From Actinoplanes sp. L3-i22 (GTDB lineage: Bacteria; Actinomycetota; Actinomycetes; Mycobacteriales; Micromonosporaceae): a DNA stretch of 64,000 bases. A program made the translations under genes and the position numbers. The notes under the pieces are model-generated. The model did not search any database. It worked only from the letters and a program-made list of their open reading frames with translations, and was not told the origin of the DNA. This document shows positions 51,196 to 61,529 of this stretch, piece after piece. Where the stretch lies: NCBI RefSeq assembly GCF_019704555.1, contig NZ_AP024745.1, positions 10,529,501-10,593,500 of the forward strand, given 5' to 3'. How positions within the stretch are numbered: the stretch's first letter is position 1; each line of letters opens with the position of its first letter.

Positions 51196-53115
51196 TCAGG
51201 CCGCGTTCCGCAGCTCGTCGGCGAGCGCGGCGATCTCCTCGACCGCGACCGCCATCTCCTCGGCGCCCAGGGCCTGCTCGCGCGCGGCGCCGGCGGCCTG
51301 GCCGGCCAGTTGCCCGGCCTCCTCGGCGGACGCGGCGACCCGCTCCAGGCCGATCCGTGCCTCGCCGAGCACCGCGGCGATCGCCTCGGCCGACCCACGG
51401 ACCTCGTCGCTGCCGTCGCGCACCTGCCGCATGTCCCGCTCGATCCCGGCCAGCCGGGCGGTGCCGGCCCGGGCCGCCTCCGCCTCGGCGAGCGCCTGCC
51501 GGCTGGTCTCCTCGAGGTCGCCGCGGACCTCGGCGATCAGGTCCCGCACCGACCCGACCAGGTCCTTGATCCGGTCGACGTGCTCCGCCGAGTCGTGCGC
51601 CAGGCGGCGGAGGTCGGTGGAGACCGTCGCGAAGCCCCGGCCGAACTCGCCGGCCCGGGCCGACTCGACCGAGCCGGTCACGGCGAGCAGGCCGGTCCGG
51701 ATCGCGACGGTCGCGACGGCGTCGACGATCCGGTCGATCCGGCGGGCGGTCCGCTCCAGCCCGGTGACCTTCCGGACGTTGTCGAGGCCCGCCCGGGCGG
51801 CCCGGCCGATCGCCTCGATCATCGCGTCGGCCGTCGCCCGGTTCGCGGCCAGCCCCTCGATGACGCCGTCGGCGCGCGCCACCGCGGCCGCGGCCCGCTC
51901 GGCCGACAGCCGGGCGTCCCGCTCGATCTCGCCGACCGTCTCCGCGGTCAGCCGGCCCTTCTCGGCGGCCGTCCGGGCACCCACGCCGATCTCGCCGATC
52001 GCGGTGTCGATCTGCACCGCCGCGCGATTGAGCTCCTCCACCGCGGCGGCCAGCTCCTCCGCGGTGGCCGCCACGTCCTCCGCGCTCTCGGCGATGTCGG
52101 TGCTGTCGCGCAGCACCTCGGCGGCCTCGGCGAGCTCCTCCGCGGTCTGCTCGGTCCGGCGCAGCGCCCGGGTCTGCCGGCCGGCCGTCAGCAACGACCG
52201 CTCGCCGGCCGCGGACCGCTGATCGGCGGCCGCGGCGATCTCCGCGGAGCGCTGTCCGGCCTGGCCCGCCGCGCGCCGGATGCCCTGCGCGGTGGCCGAC
52301 ATCTCGGCGGCACCGGTCAGGATCGTGCCCAGGCCGGCCCGGACGCCGTCCAGCTGACCGGTGATCGCGGCGCCGTTCGCCACCTCGTCGCGAGCCGTCC
52401 CGGTGGAGGCCCGCACCGCGGCGGCGATCCCGGTGACGCCGCGGCGCACCTCGTCGACCAGGTCGCGGAGCTGCCGGGCGCCGCGCTCGCCGGTCTCGGC
52501 GAGGGTCCGTACCTCGTCGGCCACCACCGCGAACCCGGTGCCGTGGTGCCGGGCCCGGGCCGCCTCGACCGCCGCGTTCAGCGCCAGCAGGTCGGTCCGG
52601 TCGGCGAGGTCCGCGACGGTCCGGACGATCTCGCCGATCTCGTCGGCCTGCTTGGCCAACTCGGTGACGGTCACCACGGAGCCGGCCCGCCGCGCTTCGG
52701 CCTGGTCGACAGTGGCCGGCACCCACGCCTCGGTGAGCCGGACCTGCAGCGCCTGGCTGAGCTCGGCCACCCGACGGGTGGTCCGCTCCTGCCGGGCGGC
52801 CTCCTCCTCGACCCGGTTCAGCGCGGCCAGGCTCGGCCGGGTCGCGCCGGACGCCTCCTCGGCGCCCGCGGCGAGCTGCCGCATCAACTCGGTGAGCCGG
52901 CGCGACGCCTCGGCGGCCTGGGCGTTCTGGGCGGAGATCTCGGCGGTGGCCGCGGCGATCCGCTCGGCGGCCCGCTGCTGCCTGGCCACCGACCGGGCCT
53001 GGCGCCGGGCGGCCTCGGGATCCGGCGGCCGGGCGGACCGGGTGGCCGTGCCGGACGACCGGACCGGGCGCCCCCGCTCGGTGCTCCGCCCGGCCGCGGT
53101 GCGGGTGAGGGGCAT
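51196..53115 (-). CDS. Soluble methyl-accepting chemotaxis protein with two signalling tips
   Basis: 639 residues without any membrane span, nearly all coiled coil. A canonical signalling tip is seen at about 168-210 ([35 protein letters not shown]). A second, more diverged one lies at about 464-510 ([37 protein letters not shown]). There is no recognisable ligand domain. ATG at 53115 with [10 protein letters not shown]; the in-frame upstream extension is doubtful. First gene of the MCP-cheW-cheA-STAS-...-GAF operon. Confidence 0.88.
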   Translation of the reverse strand: MPLTRTAAGRSTERGRPVRSSGTATRSARPPDPEAARRQARSVARQQRAAERIAAATAEISAQNAQAAEASRRLTELMRQLAAGAEEASGATRPSLAALNRVEEEAARQERTTRRVAELSQALQVRLTEAWVPATVDQAEARRAGSVVTVTELAKQADEIGEIVRTVADLADRTDLLALNAAVEAARARHHGTGFAVVADEVRTLAETGERGARQLRDLVDEVRRGVTGIAAAVRASTGTARDEVANGAAITGQLDGVRAGLGTILTGAAEMSATAQGIRRAAGQAGQRSAEIAAAADQRSAAGERSLLTAGRQTRALRRTEQTAEELAEAAEVLRDSTDIAESAEDVAATAEELAAAVEELNRAAVQIDTAIGEIGVGARTAAEKGRLTAETVGEIERDARLSAERAAAAVARADGVIEGLAANRATADAMIEAIGRAARAGLDNVRKVTGLERTARRIDRIVDAVATVAIRTGLLAVTGSVESARAGEFGRGFATVSTDLRRLAHDSAEHVDRIKDLVGSVRDLIAEVRGDLEETSRQALAEAEAARAGTARLAGIERDMRQVRDGSDEVRGSAEAIAAVLGEARIGLERVAASAEEAGQLAGQAAGAAREQALGAEEMAVAVEEIAALADELRNAA

Positions 53116-53261
53116 GCGTGGTCTCCCGTCTGAGTCCGGTGGCGTTCCCGGAGATCCGCCCAGGCCAATTCTTGGCATCGCGCCGCAGGTGGCGAGGGAG
53201 TATGCGGCTAGTTCGATGCTCTAGGCTGTCCCGGTTTCCACCGCCGAGGAGATGGACGGGC

Positions 53262-53680
<419 letters not shown>

Positions 53681-53684
<4 letters not shown>

Positions 53685-54466
53685 AAGATCCCCCGCCGAC
53701 GGGCCGACTGGCGCAGCCAGTTGTCCAGCTGCCCGGTCCAGTCCGTCTGGTCGACGGTCGCGTAGTCCACGTCGAAGCTGCCGAACGCGTCGTGCCCCTC
53801 GGTGAACAGCCCGCCGCGCTTGTCCAGCTCCAGCACCACCTGCAGCTTGCGGGGCGTGGGCAGGAAGGTCAGCTCCAGCTGGTTGATGCCGCTCGCGTAC
53901 TGCGCCGGCGGGTAGAACTCGATCTCCTGGTAGAACGGCAGCTCCTGCTCCACGCCGTAGACCCGGCCCCGCTCCACGTCAGCCTTGTGGAACCGGAAGC
54001 CGAGCCGGAGCAGCGCCTCCAGGATGCGCTCCTGCGCCGGCAGCGGATGCACCTGCACGGCGTCCAGGTCGGACTTGTCCACCGCGCGGGCGACCTCCAG
54101 CTCGGTGGCCAGGCCCATCGTCATGCCGTGCAGATGCTGCCCGTACACCTCGGTGATCGGGGTCTGCCACGGCACGTCGAAGCGGAACGGCACGTCGTGC
54201 CGGGCGCCGGGCTCCAGCCGGAACGAGCCGGTCAGCCGCTGGCGGTGGAACTCCTGATTGGTCTGGTACTCGTTGTCGCCGCTCTCCACCTCGACCCGGG
54301 TCATCAGGCCGACCGCGACGTACTCCACATCCACCGCGTGATCGCCACCGACCACGTGGACGTGACCCTCCAGGGTCCCGCCCGGACGGCAGTTCGGATT
54401 CGTCAGCACGGTGTCGACGGACGGACCACCCACACCGAGCGCTTGCAGCATCCTCTTGAAGACCAC
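53681..54466 (-). CDS. spo0M: Sporulation-control protein Spo0M, arrestin-like fold
   Basis: 261 residues. The N-terminal [20 protein letters not shown] and [20 protein letters not shown] are the Spo0M signature. The middle has [20 protein letters not shown] and [20 protein letters not shown]. The family has an arrestin-like fold and affects sporulation or stress in Bacillus (known). A role in the spore development of a sporangium-forming actinobacterium is inference. ATG at 54466; divergent from sigB. Confidence 0.9.
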
Positions 54467-54661
54467 GCCTGCACATTATCTCCGTACGGCAAGACTGATC
54501 GTCCGTTTCGACCAAGGTTGTCGGCTTGCCGACGTCAGGGTTCTCCCTGATTCATGCCACCTGGACGCTGGCCTCACCTCCGCTTAACGCGTCTGCGACG
54601 AAGCTTCTCGTCACCGGCACGGAAGTGGCTGGCAGGCACGACAAACGGGGAGGGGCTTTCA

Positions 54662-55654
<993 letters not shown>

Positions 55655-55668
55655 TCGACGGGGAATGA

Positions 55669-55704
55669 CTTCGGGGGAAGTTCGGGGGCTGGCTTCGGGG
55701 GAAG
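55669..55704. terminator. Double tetraloop hairpins between convergent sigB and acetyltransferase genes
   Basis: CTTC-GGGG-GAAG occurs twice (55669-55680 and 55693-55704). Outer TGACTTC and GAAGTCA could pair across both. It occupies the 50-bp gap between two convergent stops, so a bidirectional terminator is likely. Confidence 0.5.
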
Positions 55705-58251
55705 TCAGTGCAGTCGGCGGGGCCCGGTGTCCGGACGGACACCGGGCTCGCCGAGTTCCGCGGCGGCGTGCAGGACCGAGAAGCCGTCCGGCCGCATCAG
55801 CACCGGGTTGAGCAGCAACGACCGCACCCGCGGGTGCTCGTCGGCGAGCCGGCCCACCCGCAACAGCAGATCGATCAGCGCGGCCCGGTCGACCGGCGTC
55901 GACCCGCGGTAACCGTGCAGCAGCGGTGCCGCGCGCGGCTCGTCGACCAGCGCCTCGGCCGCCCGGTCGGTCAGCGGGGCGGCCCGCCAGGCCAGGTCAC
56001 CGAGCAACTCGCTGGCCACGCCGCCCAGCCCGAACCCGACGACCGGGCCGAACGCCGGGTCCTCGATCACCTCGATCACGCAGGCGACGCCCGGGGCGAC
56101 CATGGTCTGGACCAGCACCTCGGGGCCGAAGGTCGCGGCGAGTTCGCGGTACGCCGTACCCAAATCGTCTTGATCATGAAGAGCGAGGCGCACCGCGCCG
56201 AGGTCGATCCGGTGCCGCAACCCGCCGCCCGCCGCCTTGAGCGCGACCGGATAGCCCAGCTCTTCCGCTGCCGCGACCGCCGCTTCCGCGCCGCGGGCCA
56301 CGATCGACGGAACAACATCGATTCCGTACGCCGTGAGCAGCTCCGTCGTGGACACCGCGGCCTCCGCGGCGATCGGATCGATTCCGGACAGCTCCGGCAT
56401 GACGCCCGGCGGCCGCCGGAGCCACTCGGCGTAGTTGACCACCCGGGTCAGCGCCCGGACCGCCTCCTCGACCGACGGGTAGACCGGCACCCGCGGCGGC
56501 ACCCGGCCGAAGACCAGCGTCGCCACCGTCGGCTTCTCCCCCGCCAGCGCCACGCTGCCCAGCGCGGCCGCGAAGTCCGCGTCCTCCTCGGTGAGCTGCT
56601 GACCCGGCACGACCGGGGCGAACACCACGACCAGCGCGTCCACCCGGTCGTCGACCGCGGCGTCGGCGAGCGCGTCGGCCAGGTCGTGCGCGGAGGACAT
56701 CGGGCTCAGGTCGTGCGGATAGCCCTCGGCCACCACCAGGCCGGCCGCCCGGCAGGCCACCACGGCGAGCGCGGCCAGCGCCGACGAGTTGCCGACCACG
56801 GCCACCCGGCGCCCGGCCGGGAGCGGCTGATGGGCCAGCAGCATGCCGACGTCGAACAGCTCCTGCACGGTGTCCACCCGGATCACCCCGGACCGGGCGA
56901 ACAGCGCGGTCACCGCGTGCGCGTCCGGCCCCGGCAGGTCGCCGGCCAGCCCCGGCGGGCGGGTCGCCGAGGCGACCGCGACGACCGGTTTGACCCGGCT
57001 CATCCGGCGGGCCAGGCGGGCGAACTTGCGTGGGTTGCCGAACGTCTCCAGGTAGAGCAGCACGACGTCGGTGCCGGGGTCGTCCCGCCAGAACTGCAGC
57101 AGATCGTTTCCGGACACGTCGGCGCGGTTGCCGGCCGAGACGAAGCTGGACAGACCCAGGCCGCGCCGGTCCGCCTCGGCCAGCAGCGCCACGCCGAGCG
57201 CGCCGCTCTGCGCGAAGAAGCCGACCCGCCCGGCGGCCGGCAGGCGCGGCGCCATCGTCGCGTTCAGCCGGACCTCCGGGTCGGTGTTGGCGATCCCGAA
57301 GCTGCTCGGGCCGACCACCCGCAGGCCCGCGGCGTGCGCCGTCTCGATCAACTGCCGCTGCCGGGCCACCCCCTCCGGACCCGCCTCGGCGAAGCCGGCC
57401 GAGCCGATCACCACACCCCCGGCGCCCGCCGCCGCCGCGTCGGCCAGGGCCTCCGCGACCTGCTCGGCGGGCACGGCGATCACCGCCAGGTCGATCGGGG
57501 TCCGGGCATCAGAGGCTTTCCGGTACGCGGTGAGCCCGGCCACCCGCTCGGCGGACGGGTGCACCGGGACGACCGCGCCGGTGTAGCCGCCGTCCCGCAG
57601 ATTGCCGAGCATCGCCGCGCCGATCCCGTGCCCGCTCGCGCTGGCGCCGTAGATCGCGATCCCGCGCGGGGCGATCAGCCGGGCGATCGAGCGGGACTCG
57701 GTCAGGTGCTCGCGGGACTCCTGCACCTCGCGCGACTTCTCGGTCTGCGCGATCGGGAAGCTGAGGTGGACCACGCCGTCCGCGTAGCGGCGCTGCACCT
57801 GGTAGCCGGAGTCGCCGAAGACCCGGAGCATGCCGCCGTTCTCCGGGAGCACCTCGGCGACGAACCGGCTGATGCCGTGGTCCCGGGCGGCGTCGGCGAG
57901 ATGCTCCAGGAGCACCGAGCCGATCCCGCGGCCCTGCTGGGCGTCCTCGACCACGAACGCGACCTCGGCCTCCGGGGAGTCCGGGCCGAGTCGTTCGTAC
58001 CGCCCGACCGAGGTGATCCGGCCGTCGGCGGCGACCGTGACGAACGCTTCCCGGTCCCGGTGGTCGACGTTGACGAAGCGCTGCAGGTCGCGTTCCGGAA
58101 TTCGCGGATAGGGCGAGAAGTACCGCAGGTAGCGGGTGCGGTCGCTCATCCGGGAGTGGAACTCCACGATGGCCGGCGCGTCGTCCGGGCGGATGCGCCG
58201 CAGGTGGACGGCGGTACCGTCGGCGAGCAGGACGTCTGCGCTGCGCTCCAT
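55705..58251 (-). CDS. GNAT / acyl-CoA synthetase (ADP-forming) fusion, Pat-type protein acetyltransferase
   Basis: 848 residues. The GNAT domain at 1-165 has VHLRRIRPDDAPAIVEFHSR and the acetyl-CoA loop VVEDAQQGRGIGSVLLEHLA. The CoA-binding Rossmann domain starts near 190 (GIAIYGASASGHGIGAAMLG), with the ligase domain following (GFFAQSGALGVALLAEADRR). The ATP-grasp part is at about 635-830 (GYPVALKAAGGGLRHRIDLG). GNAT-first order is the actinobacterial Pat arrangement; such enzymes acetylate acyl-CoA synthetase lysines. The stop-to-start distance to the deacetylase AcuC is 9 bases, so writer and eraser are cotranscribed. Confidence 0.9.
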   Translation of the reverse strand: MERSADVLLADGTAVHLRRIRPDDAPAIVEFHSRMSDRTRYLRYFSPYPRIPERDLQRFVNVDHRDREAFVTVAADGRITSVGRYERLGPDSPEAEVAFVVEDAQQGRGIGSVLLEHLADAARDHGISRFVAEVLPENGGMLRVFGDSGYQVQRRYADGVVHLSFPIAQTEKSREVQESREHLTESRSIARLIAPRGIAIYGASASGHGIGAAMLGNLRDGGYTGAVVPVHPSAERVAGLTAYRKASDARTPIDLAVIAVPAEQVAEALADAAAAGAGGVVIGSAGFAEAGPEGVARQRQLIETAHAAGLRVVGPSSFGIANTDPEVRLNATMAPRLPAAGRVGFFAQSGALGVALLAEADRRGLGLSSFVSAGNRADVSGNDLLQFWRDDPGTDVVLLYLETFGNPRKFARLARRMSRVKPVVAVASATRPPGLAGDLPGPDAHAVTALFARSGVIRVDTVQELFDVGMLLAHQPLPAGRRVAVVGNSSALAALAVVACRAAGLVVAEGYPHDLSPMSSAHDLADALADAAVDDRVDALVVVFAPVVPGQQLTEEDADFAAALGSVALAGEKPTVATLVFGRVPPRVPVYPSVEEAVRALTRVVNYAEWLRRPPGVMPELSGIDPIAAEAAVSTTELLTAYGIDVVPSIVARGAEAAVAAAEELGYPVALKAAGGGLRHRIDLGAVRLALHDQDDLGTAYRELAATFGPEVLVQTMVAPGVACVIEVIEDPAFGPVVGFGLGGVASELLGDLAWRAAPLTDRAAEALVDEPRAAPLLHGYRGSTPVDRAALIDLLLRVGRLADEHPRVRSLLLNPVLMRPDGFSVLHAAAELGEPGVRPDTGPRRLH

Positions 58252-58260
58252 CGTCCGTTC

Positions 58261-59445
58261 TCAGTCTCTGGGGTCGTGGGGGTCGAGCCCGTGCAGCGGG
58301 AAGACCGCGAGCCGGGTCGCCATGATCGCGCGGTCGATCGGATCGTCCCCGGTGCCCGGCGACCAGGTCTCCGTGCTCAGCTCGACGCCGTCCCCCATCA
58401 GCGCCGGGGCCGGCGTGCCGGGACGGCGGTCGGCGGCCAGCCGCCGCCAGGACCTCGGGGTCGGCGTGGCCGGGTCCAGCGGCTCCCCGGTCGCCACCGC
58501 GAGCAGGTGCGACCAGGCCCGGGGCACGACCTCGACCAGGGCGTACCCACCCCCGCCGAGCGCCACCCAGCGGCCGTCGCAGAGCTCGTCGGCCAGCTCG
58601 CGCATCGCCATGTACGCCGCGCGCTGGCAGTCGACCGAGAGCATCAGGTCGGCCAGCGGGTCCAGCCGGTGCGCGTCCGCCCCGCACTGGCTGACGATGA
58701 TCTCCGGCGCGAACGCCCGCACCACCGACGGGACCACCGCGTGGTAGGCCTTCAGCCAGCCGGTGTCCCCGGTGCCCGGCGGCAGCGGCACGTTCACCGC
58801 GGTGCCCTCGGCGCCCGGCCCGCCCGTCTCGTCGCAGAAGCCGGTGCCCGGGAACAGCGCCAGCGGCGTCTCGTGCAGGCTCACCGTCAGCACCCGCGGG
58901 TCGTCGTAGAACATCGCCTGCACCCCGTCGCCGTGATGCACGTCGACGTCCACGTACGCCACCCGTTGGGCGCCGTGATCGAGCAGCCAGGCGATCGCCA
59001 CCGCCGGATCGTTGTAGACACAGAAGCCGGCCGCCCGGGCCGGCATCGCGTGGTGCAGGCCGCCGGCCACGTTCACCGCGCGGCGGGCCGAACCGTGCCA
59101 GACCGCCTCGGCGGCCGCGATGCTGGCGCCACAGATCCGCGCCGACGACTCGTGCATGCCCTCGAAGACCGGGTTGTCCGAGGTGTTCAGACCCCAGCCC
59201 AGGAAGAACGGATCGATCGGGGCCTGCCGGACGGCGTCGAGATAGTCCTCCCGGTGCACCCGGGTCAGCTCGGCCTGGGTGGCCGGCCGCGGCGTGATCA
59301 ACTGCACACCCGGGCGGTCGAGGACGCCCAGGTCGCGGGCGAGCGCCATGGTCAGCTCGACCCGCACCGGGTTGAGCGGGTGATCACCCATGTCGTAGTC
59401 GAGCAGGGCCTGGTCCCAGACCACCACCGTCATGTCGTCCGCCAT
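58261..59445 (-). CDS. acuC: AcuC-type class I deacetylase
   Basis: 394 residues. Zinc-dependent deacetylase signatures: DMGDHPLNPVRVELTMALAR, VNVAGGLHHAMPARAAGFCV (catalytic His pair), YVDVDVHHGDGVQAMFYDDP (zinc Asp and His), SLHETPLALFPGTG, SQCGADAHRLDPLADLML (zinc Asp) and ALGGGGYAL. Known AcuC proteins reactivate acetyl-CoA synthetase. ATG at 59445 with GGGAG upstream; an internal ATG lies at 59433. First gene of the pair with the Pat-like fusion. Confidence 0.94.
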   Translation of the reverse strand: MADDMTVVVWDQALLDYDMGDHPLNPVRVELTMALARDLGVLDRPGVQLITPRPATQAELTRVHREDYLDAVRQAPIDPFFLGWGLNTSDNPVFEGMHESSARICGASIAAAEAVWHGSARRAVNVAGGLHHAMPARAAGFCVYNDPAVAIAWLLDHGAQRVAYVDVDVHHGDGVQAMFYDDPRVLTVSLHETPLALFPGTGFCDETGGPGAEGTAVNVPLPPGTGDTGWLKAYHAVVPSVVRAFAPEIIVSQCGADAHRLDPLADLMLSVDCQRAAYMAMRELADELCDGRWVALGGGGYALVEVVPRAWSHLLAVATGEPLDPATPTPRSWRRLAADRRPGTPAPALMGDGVELSTETWSPGTGDDPIDRAIMATRLAVFPLHGLDPHDPRD

Positions 59446-59578
59446 GCCGACATGCTCCCACGAGTACCTCCGGAGAGGGACGGGCGAGACGGCACTCCGG
59501 TAGGGTCTCCTGGCACTTGCTCGGGGCGGATGTCAACCCCCCGCCACGCGGTAACATCGCTGCTGGGAGGACCGCATC

Positions 59579-60262
59579 GTGAACGACCTTGTCGATACCA
59601 CCGAGATGTATCTCCGGACCATTCTCGAACTCGAAGAAGAAGGCGTGCCTCCGCTCCGGGCTCGCATCGCCGAGCGCCTGCACCAGAGCGGCCCCACGGT
59701 CAGCCAGACGGTCGCCCGCATGGAGCGGGACGGTCTGCTCACCGTCGAGGGTGACCGCCACCTGGTGCTGACCGAGGAGGGGCGCGCCACCGCCGTCTCC
59801 GTCATGCGCAAGCACCGTCTTGCGGAACTACTACTGGTCAACGTCATCGGCATGCCGTGGGAAGAAGCCCACGAGGAGGCCTGCCGGTGGGAGCACGTGA
59901 TGAGCGACTCGGTCGAGCGCCGGGTCTACGAGCTGCTGAACAAGCCGACCCGCTCGCCGTACGGTAATCCGATCCCCGGTCTCGAGCAGCTCGGCCTCTC
60001 CGACGACACCGTCGACCCGTTCGGTCACGGCGAGCGCAACCTCGCGTTCCCCGGCCTGACCGGCAGCGTCGTGGTGTCCCGGATCTGCGAGAGCGTCCAG
60101 ACGAACGCGGACGTGCTGCGGCAGCTGCACGCCGCCGGCATCGACCCGGGCACCACCGTGACGGTCGCGCAGGAACGGGACGGGGTCACCATCGACAGGT
60201 CGGGTGACAAGATCCGGCTGCCTCGTGAGGTGGCGTCGCGGGTGTTCGTCGCCGCGCGCTGA
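59579..60262 (+). CDS. ideR: Iron-dependent repressor IdeR/DtxR
   Basis: 227 residues. Winged-helix part at 1-73 (LVDTTEMYLRTILELEEEGV, ARIAERLHQSGPTVSQTVAR). Dimerisation and metal-binding part at 74-140: Met10, His79 region in RKHRLAELLL, and EEACRWEHVMSD with the Cys, Glu, His ligands. C-terminal SH3-like domain at about 150-227. It represses iron-uptake genes when loaded with Fe(II). GTG at 59579 with GGGAGGA upstream. Divergent from acuC, 133 bases away. Confidence 0.95.
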   Translation: MNDLVDTTEMYLRTILELEEEGVPPLRARIAERLHQSGPTVSQTVARMERDGLLTVEGDRHLVLTEEGRATAVSVMRKHRLAELLLVNVIGMPWEEAHEEACRWEHVMSDSVERRVYELLNKPTRSPYGNPIPGLEQLGLSDDTVDPFGHGERNLAFPGLTGSVVVSRICESVQTNADVLRQLHAAGIDPGTTVTVAQERDGVTIDRSGDKIRLPREVASRVFVAAR

Positions 60263-60285
60263 TTTTCCGGACCCGCCGGCGGCGC

Positions 60286-60837
60286 TCAGCCGTCGGTGGT
60301 GTCCATCGCTTTCGCGAGCTCCAGCAGGCCGCTGTTCATCCTGGTGATCGCCGCGCTGTTCGCCCCCTTGGGGAAGGTGAACTTCAGCGTCTGCAACTGC
60401 TCGGCCTCGCTCAGCCAGCCGATCTCCACCGACGGGCCGTGCCCGCCGGTCGCCGCGGTGTTCAACCGGTAGCCGGCCTTGCCCAGATCCTTGAGCTTGA
60501 CCGCCTTCTTCGGCATCCGGGTGGCCAGGAAGATCTTGGCGTCCGCCTTGGTCTGCTCGACGACGGAGAGTGACAGGTCGGGCCACGAGCCGGTCACCGT
60601 CTGCACCACGCAGGTCGAGGTGTCGTCGACCTGGTCGGACGCCGCGACGGAGAACCGGACGCCGATCTTCTCCTCGATGAAGCTCCAGTCCCAGAGGATG
60701 CAGGCGCCGCCGGCGGACGCGGCCGGGGCCTCGGCGATGGTGACCGGGGGCAGCTTGGTGGCCGTCTCGTCCTTCTCGTTGCAGCCGGAGACGGCGAGCA
60801 AAGCGACCACGCCGAGCGCGGCTCCGACTGTACGCAC
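60286..60837 (-). CDS. Secreted lipoprotein, unknown function
   Basis: 183 residues. Signal peptide with lipobox LLAVSGCNEK (modified Cys about residue 19). A Pro/Ala-rich linker follows, then a domain with two cysteines (GACILWDWSFIEEKIGVRFS, STCVVQTVTGSWPDL). It resembles the DUF3558 group of actinobacterial lipoproteins in layout. ATG at 60837 after GGAGGAG. Convergent with ideR. Confidence 0.82.
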   Translation of the reverse strand: MRTVGAALGVVALLAVSGCNEKDETATKLPPVTIAEAPAASAGGACILWDWSFIEEKIGVRFSVAASDQVDDTSTCVVQTVTGSWPDLSLSVVEQTKADAKIFLATRMPKKAVKLKDLGKAGYRLNTAATGGHGPSVEIGWLSEAEQLQTLKFTFPKGANSAAITRMNSGLLELAKAMDTTDG

Positions 60838-60942
60838 CAGTGCTCCTCCCGGGTTTCGGGCACACCCTATTGCCCCCGGGGCGGTTCACGGAAGTCGGAA
60901 CTTTCCTCCCGTACGGACGGTGATTGCGGTGTTCTTTCGCTG

Positions 60943-60967
60943 CTACTTGACGGCCGGTGTCAAGTAG
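60943..60967. promoter_or_regulatory. Inverted repeat operator upstream of the HTH-hydrolase pair
   Basis: Perfect 9-bp arms CTACTTGAC and GTCAAGTAG around a 7-base centre, 17 bases before the ATG at 60984. The half-site TACTTGAC also builds the palindrome at 46414-46435. Confidence 0.7.
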
Positions 60968-60983
60968 CGGAAGGATCGGGGGC

Positions 60984-61529
60984 ATGAACGAGGTCGACGC
61001 GCTTGCCGAGCAGCTCATCCGGCTGCTCGACGTGCGCCTGGCCGACCCGCTGGAGATCCTGCTCGAGGGTGACCGCAGCGTGGACGAGATGCGCGGTCGC
61101 CTGCACCGGCGCGCGCTGGACTGGGCGTTCGTGATCGCGCAGGGCACCGAGACGCAGGCGGTGCACACCATCGCGCGGCTCGTCGCCACGCTCTACCCGG
61201 ACGATCATGCCTTCGCGCCGCCGGTGGACTGGTGGCGGACACCGCTGGGGCAGGCCGTCGTCCGCCGGGTGGGGCATCCGTTCGTCGAGTCGGTGTCCCT
61301 GGCCACCGCCGGGGCGATGCTGGGGATCAGCCGGCAGGGCGTGCACGACCTGGTGCGCCGGGGCAAGCTGCCGCGGCATCCGGATGGCGGGGTGCCGGTC
61401 AGCGCGGTCCGGGCCCGCCTGATCGGCACATCGATGGACTTCTCCTGGCCGGCCGAGGAGATCCGCCTGGCGGACGATTTCGGTCACGGCCCGCACGACG
61501 ACCCGACCGAGAACCTGGAGGGGCAATGA
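60984..61529 (+). CDS. HTH protein coupled to an alpha/beta hydrolase
   Basis: 181 residues. The helical N-terminus (1-75) is followed by WWRTPLGQAVVRRVGHP and an excisionase/MerR-like helix-turn-helix at about 110-145 (SLATAGAMLGISRQGVHDLV). The C-terminal tail is acidic. ATG at 60984 after GGAAGGATCGGGGGC. A perfect inverted repeat 17 bases upstream suggests autoregulation. The stop overlaps the hydrolase start (ATGA). The family is not named with certainty; it resembles antitoxin/regulator proteins in size and arrangement. Confidence 0.8.
   Translation: MNEVDALAEQLIRLLDVRLADPLEILLEGDRSVDEMRGRLHRRALDWAFVIAQGTETQAVHTIARLVATLYPDDHAFAPPVDWWRTPLGQAVVRRVGHPFVESVSLATAGAMLGISRQGVHDLVRRGKLPRHPDGGVPVSAVRARLIGTSMDFSWPAEEIRLADDFGHGPHDDPTENLEGQ

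Noticed and set aside
55708..59754. 1348-codon open frame on the plus strand
   Set aside because: Lies antisense to the well-supported Pat-like and AcuC genes. Its composition is Arg/Gly/Pro-rich shadow coding typical of GC-rich DNA.
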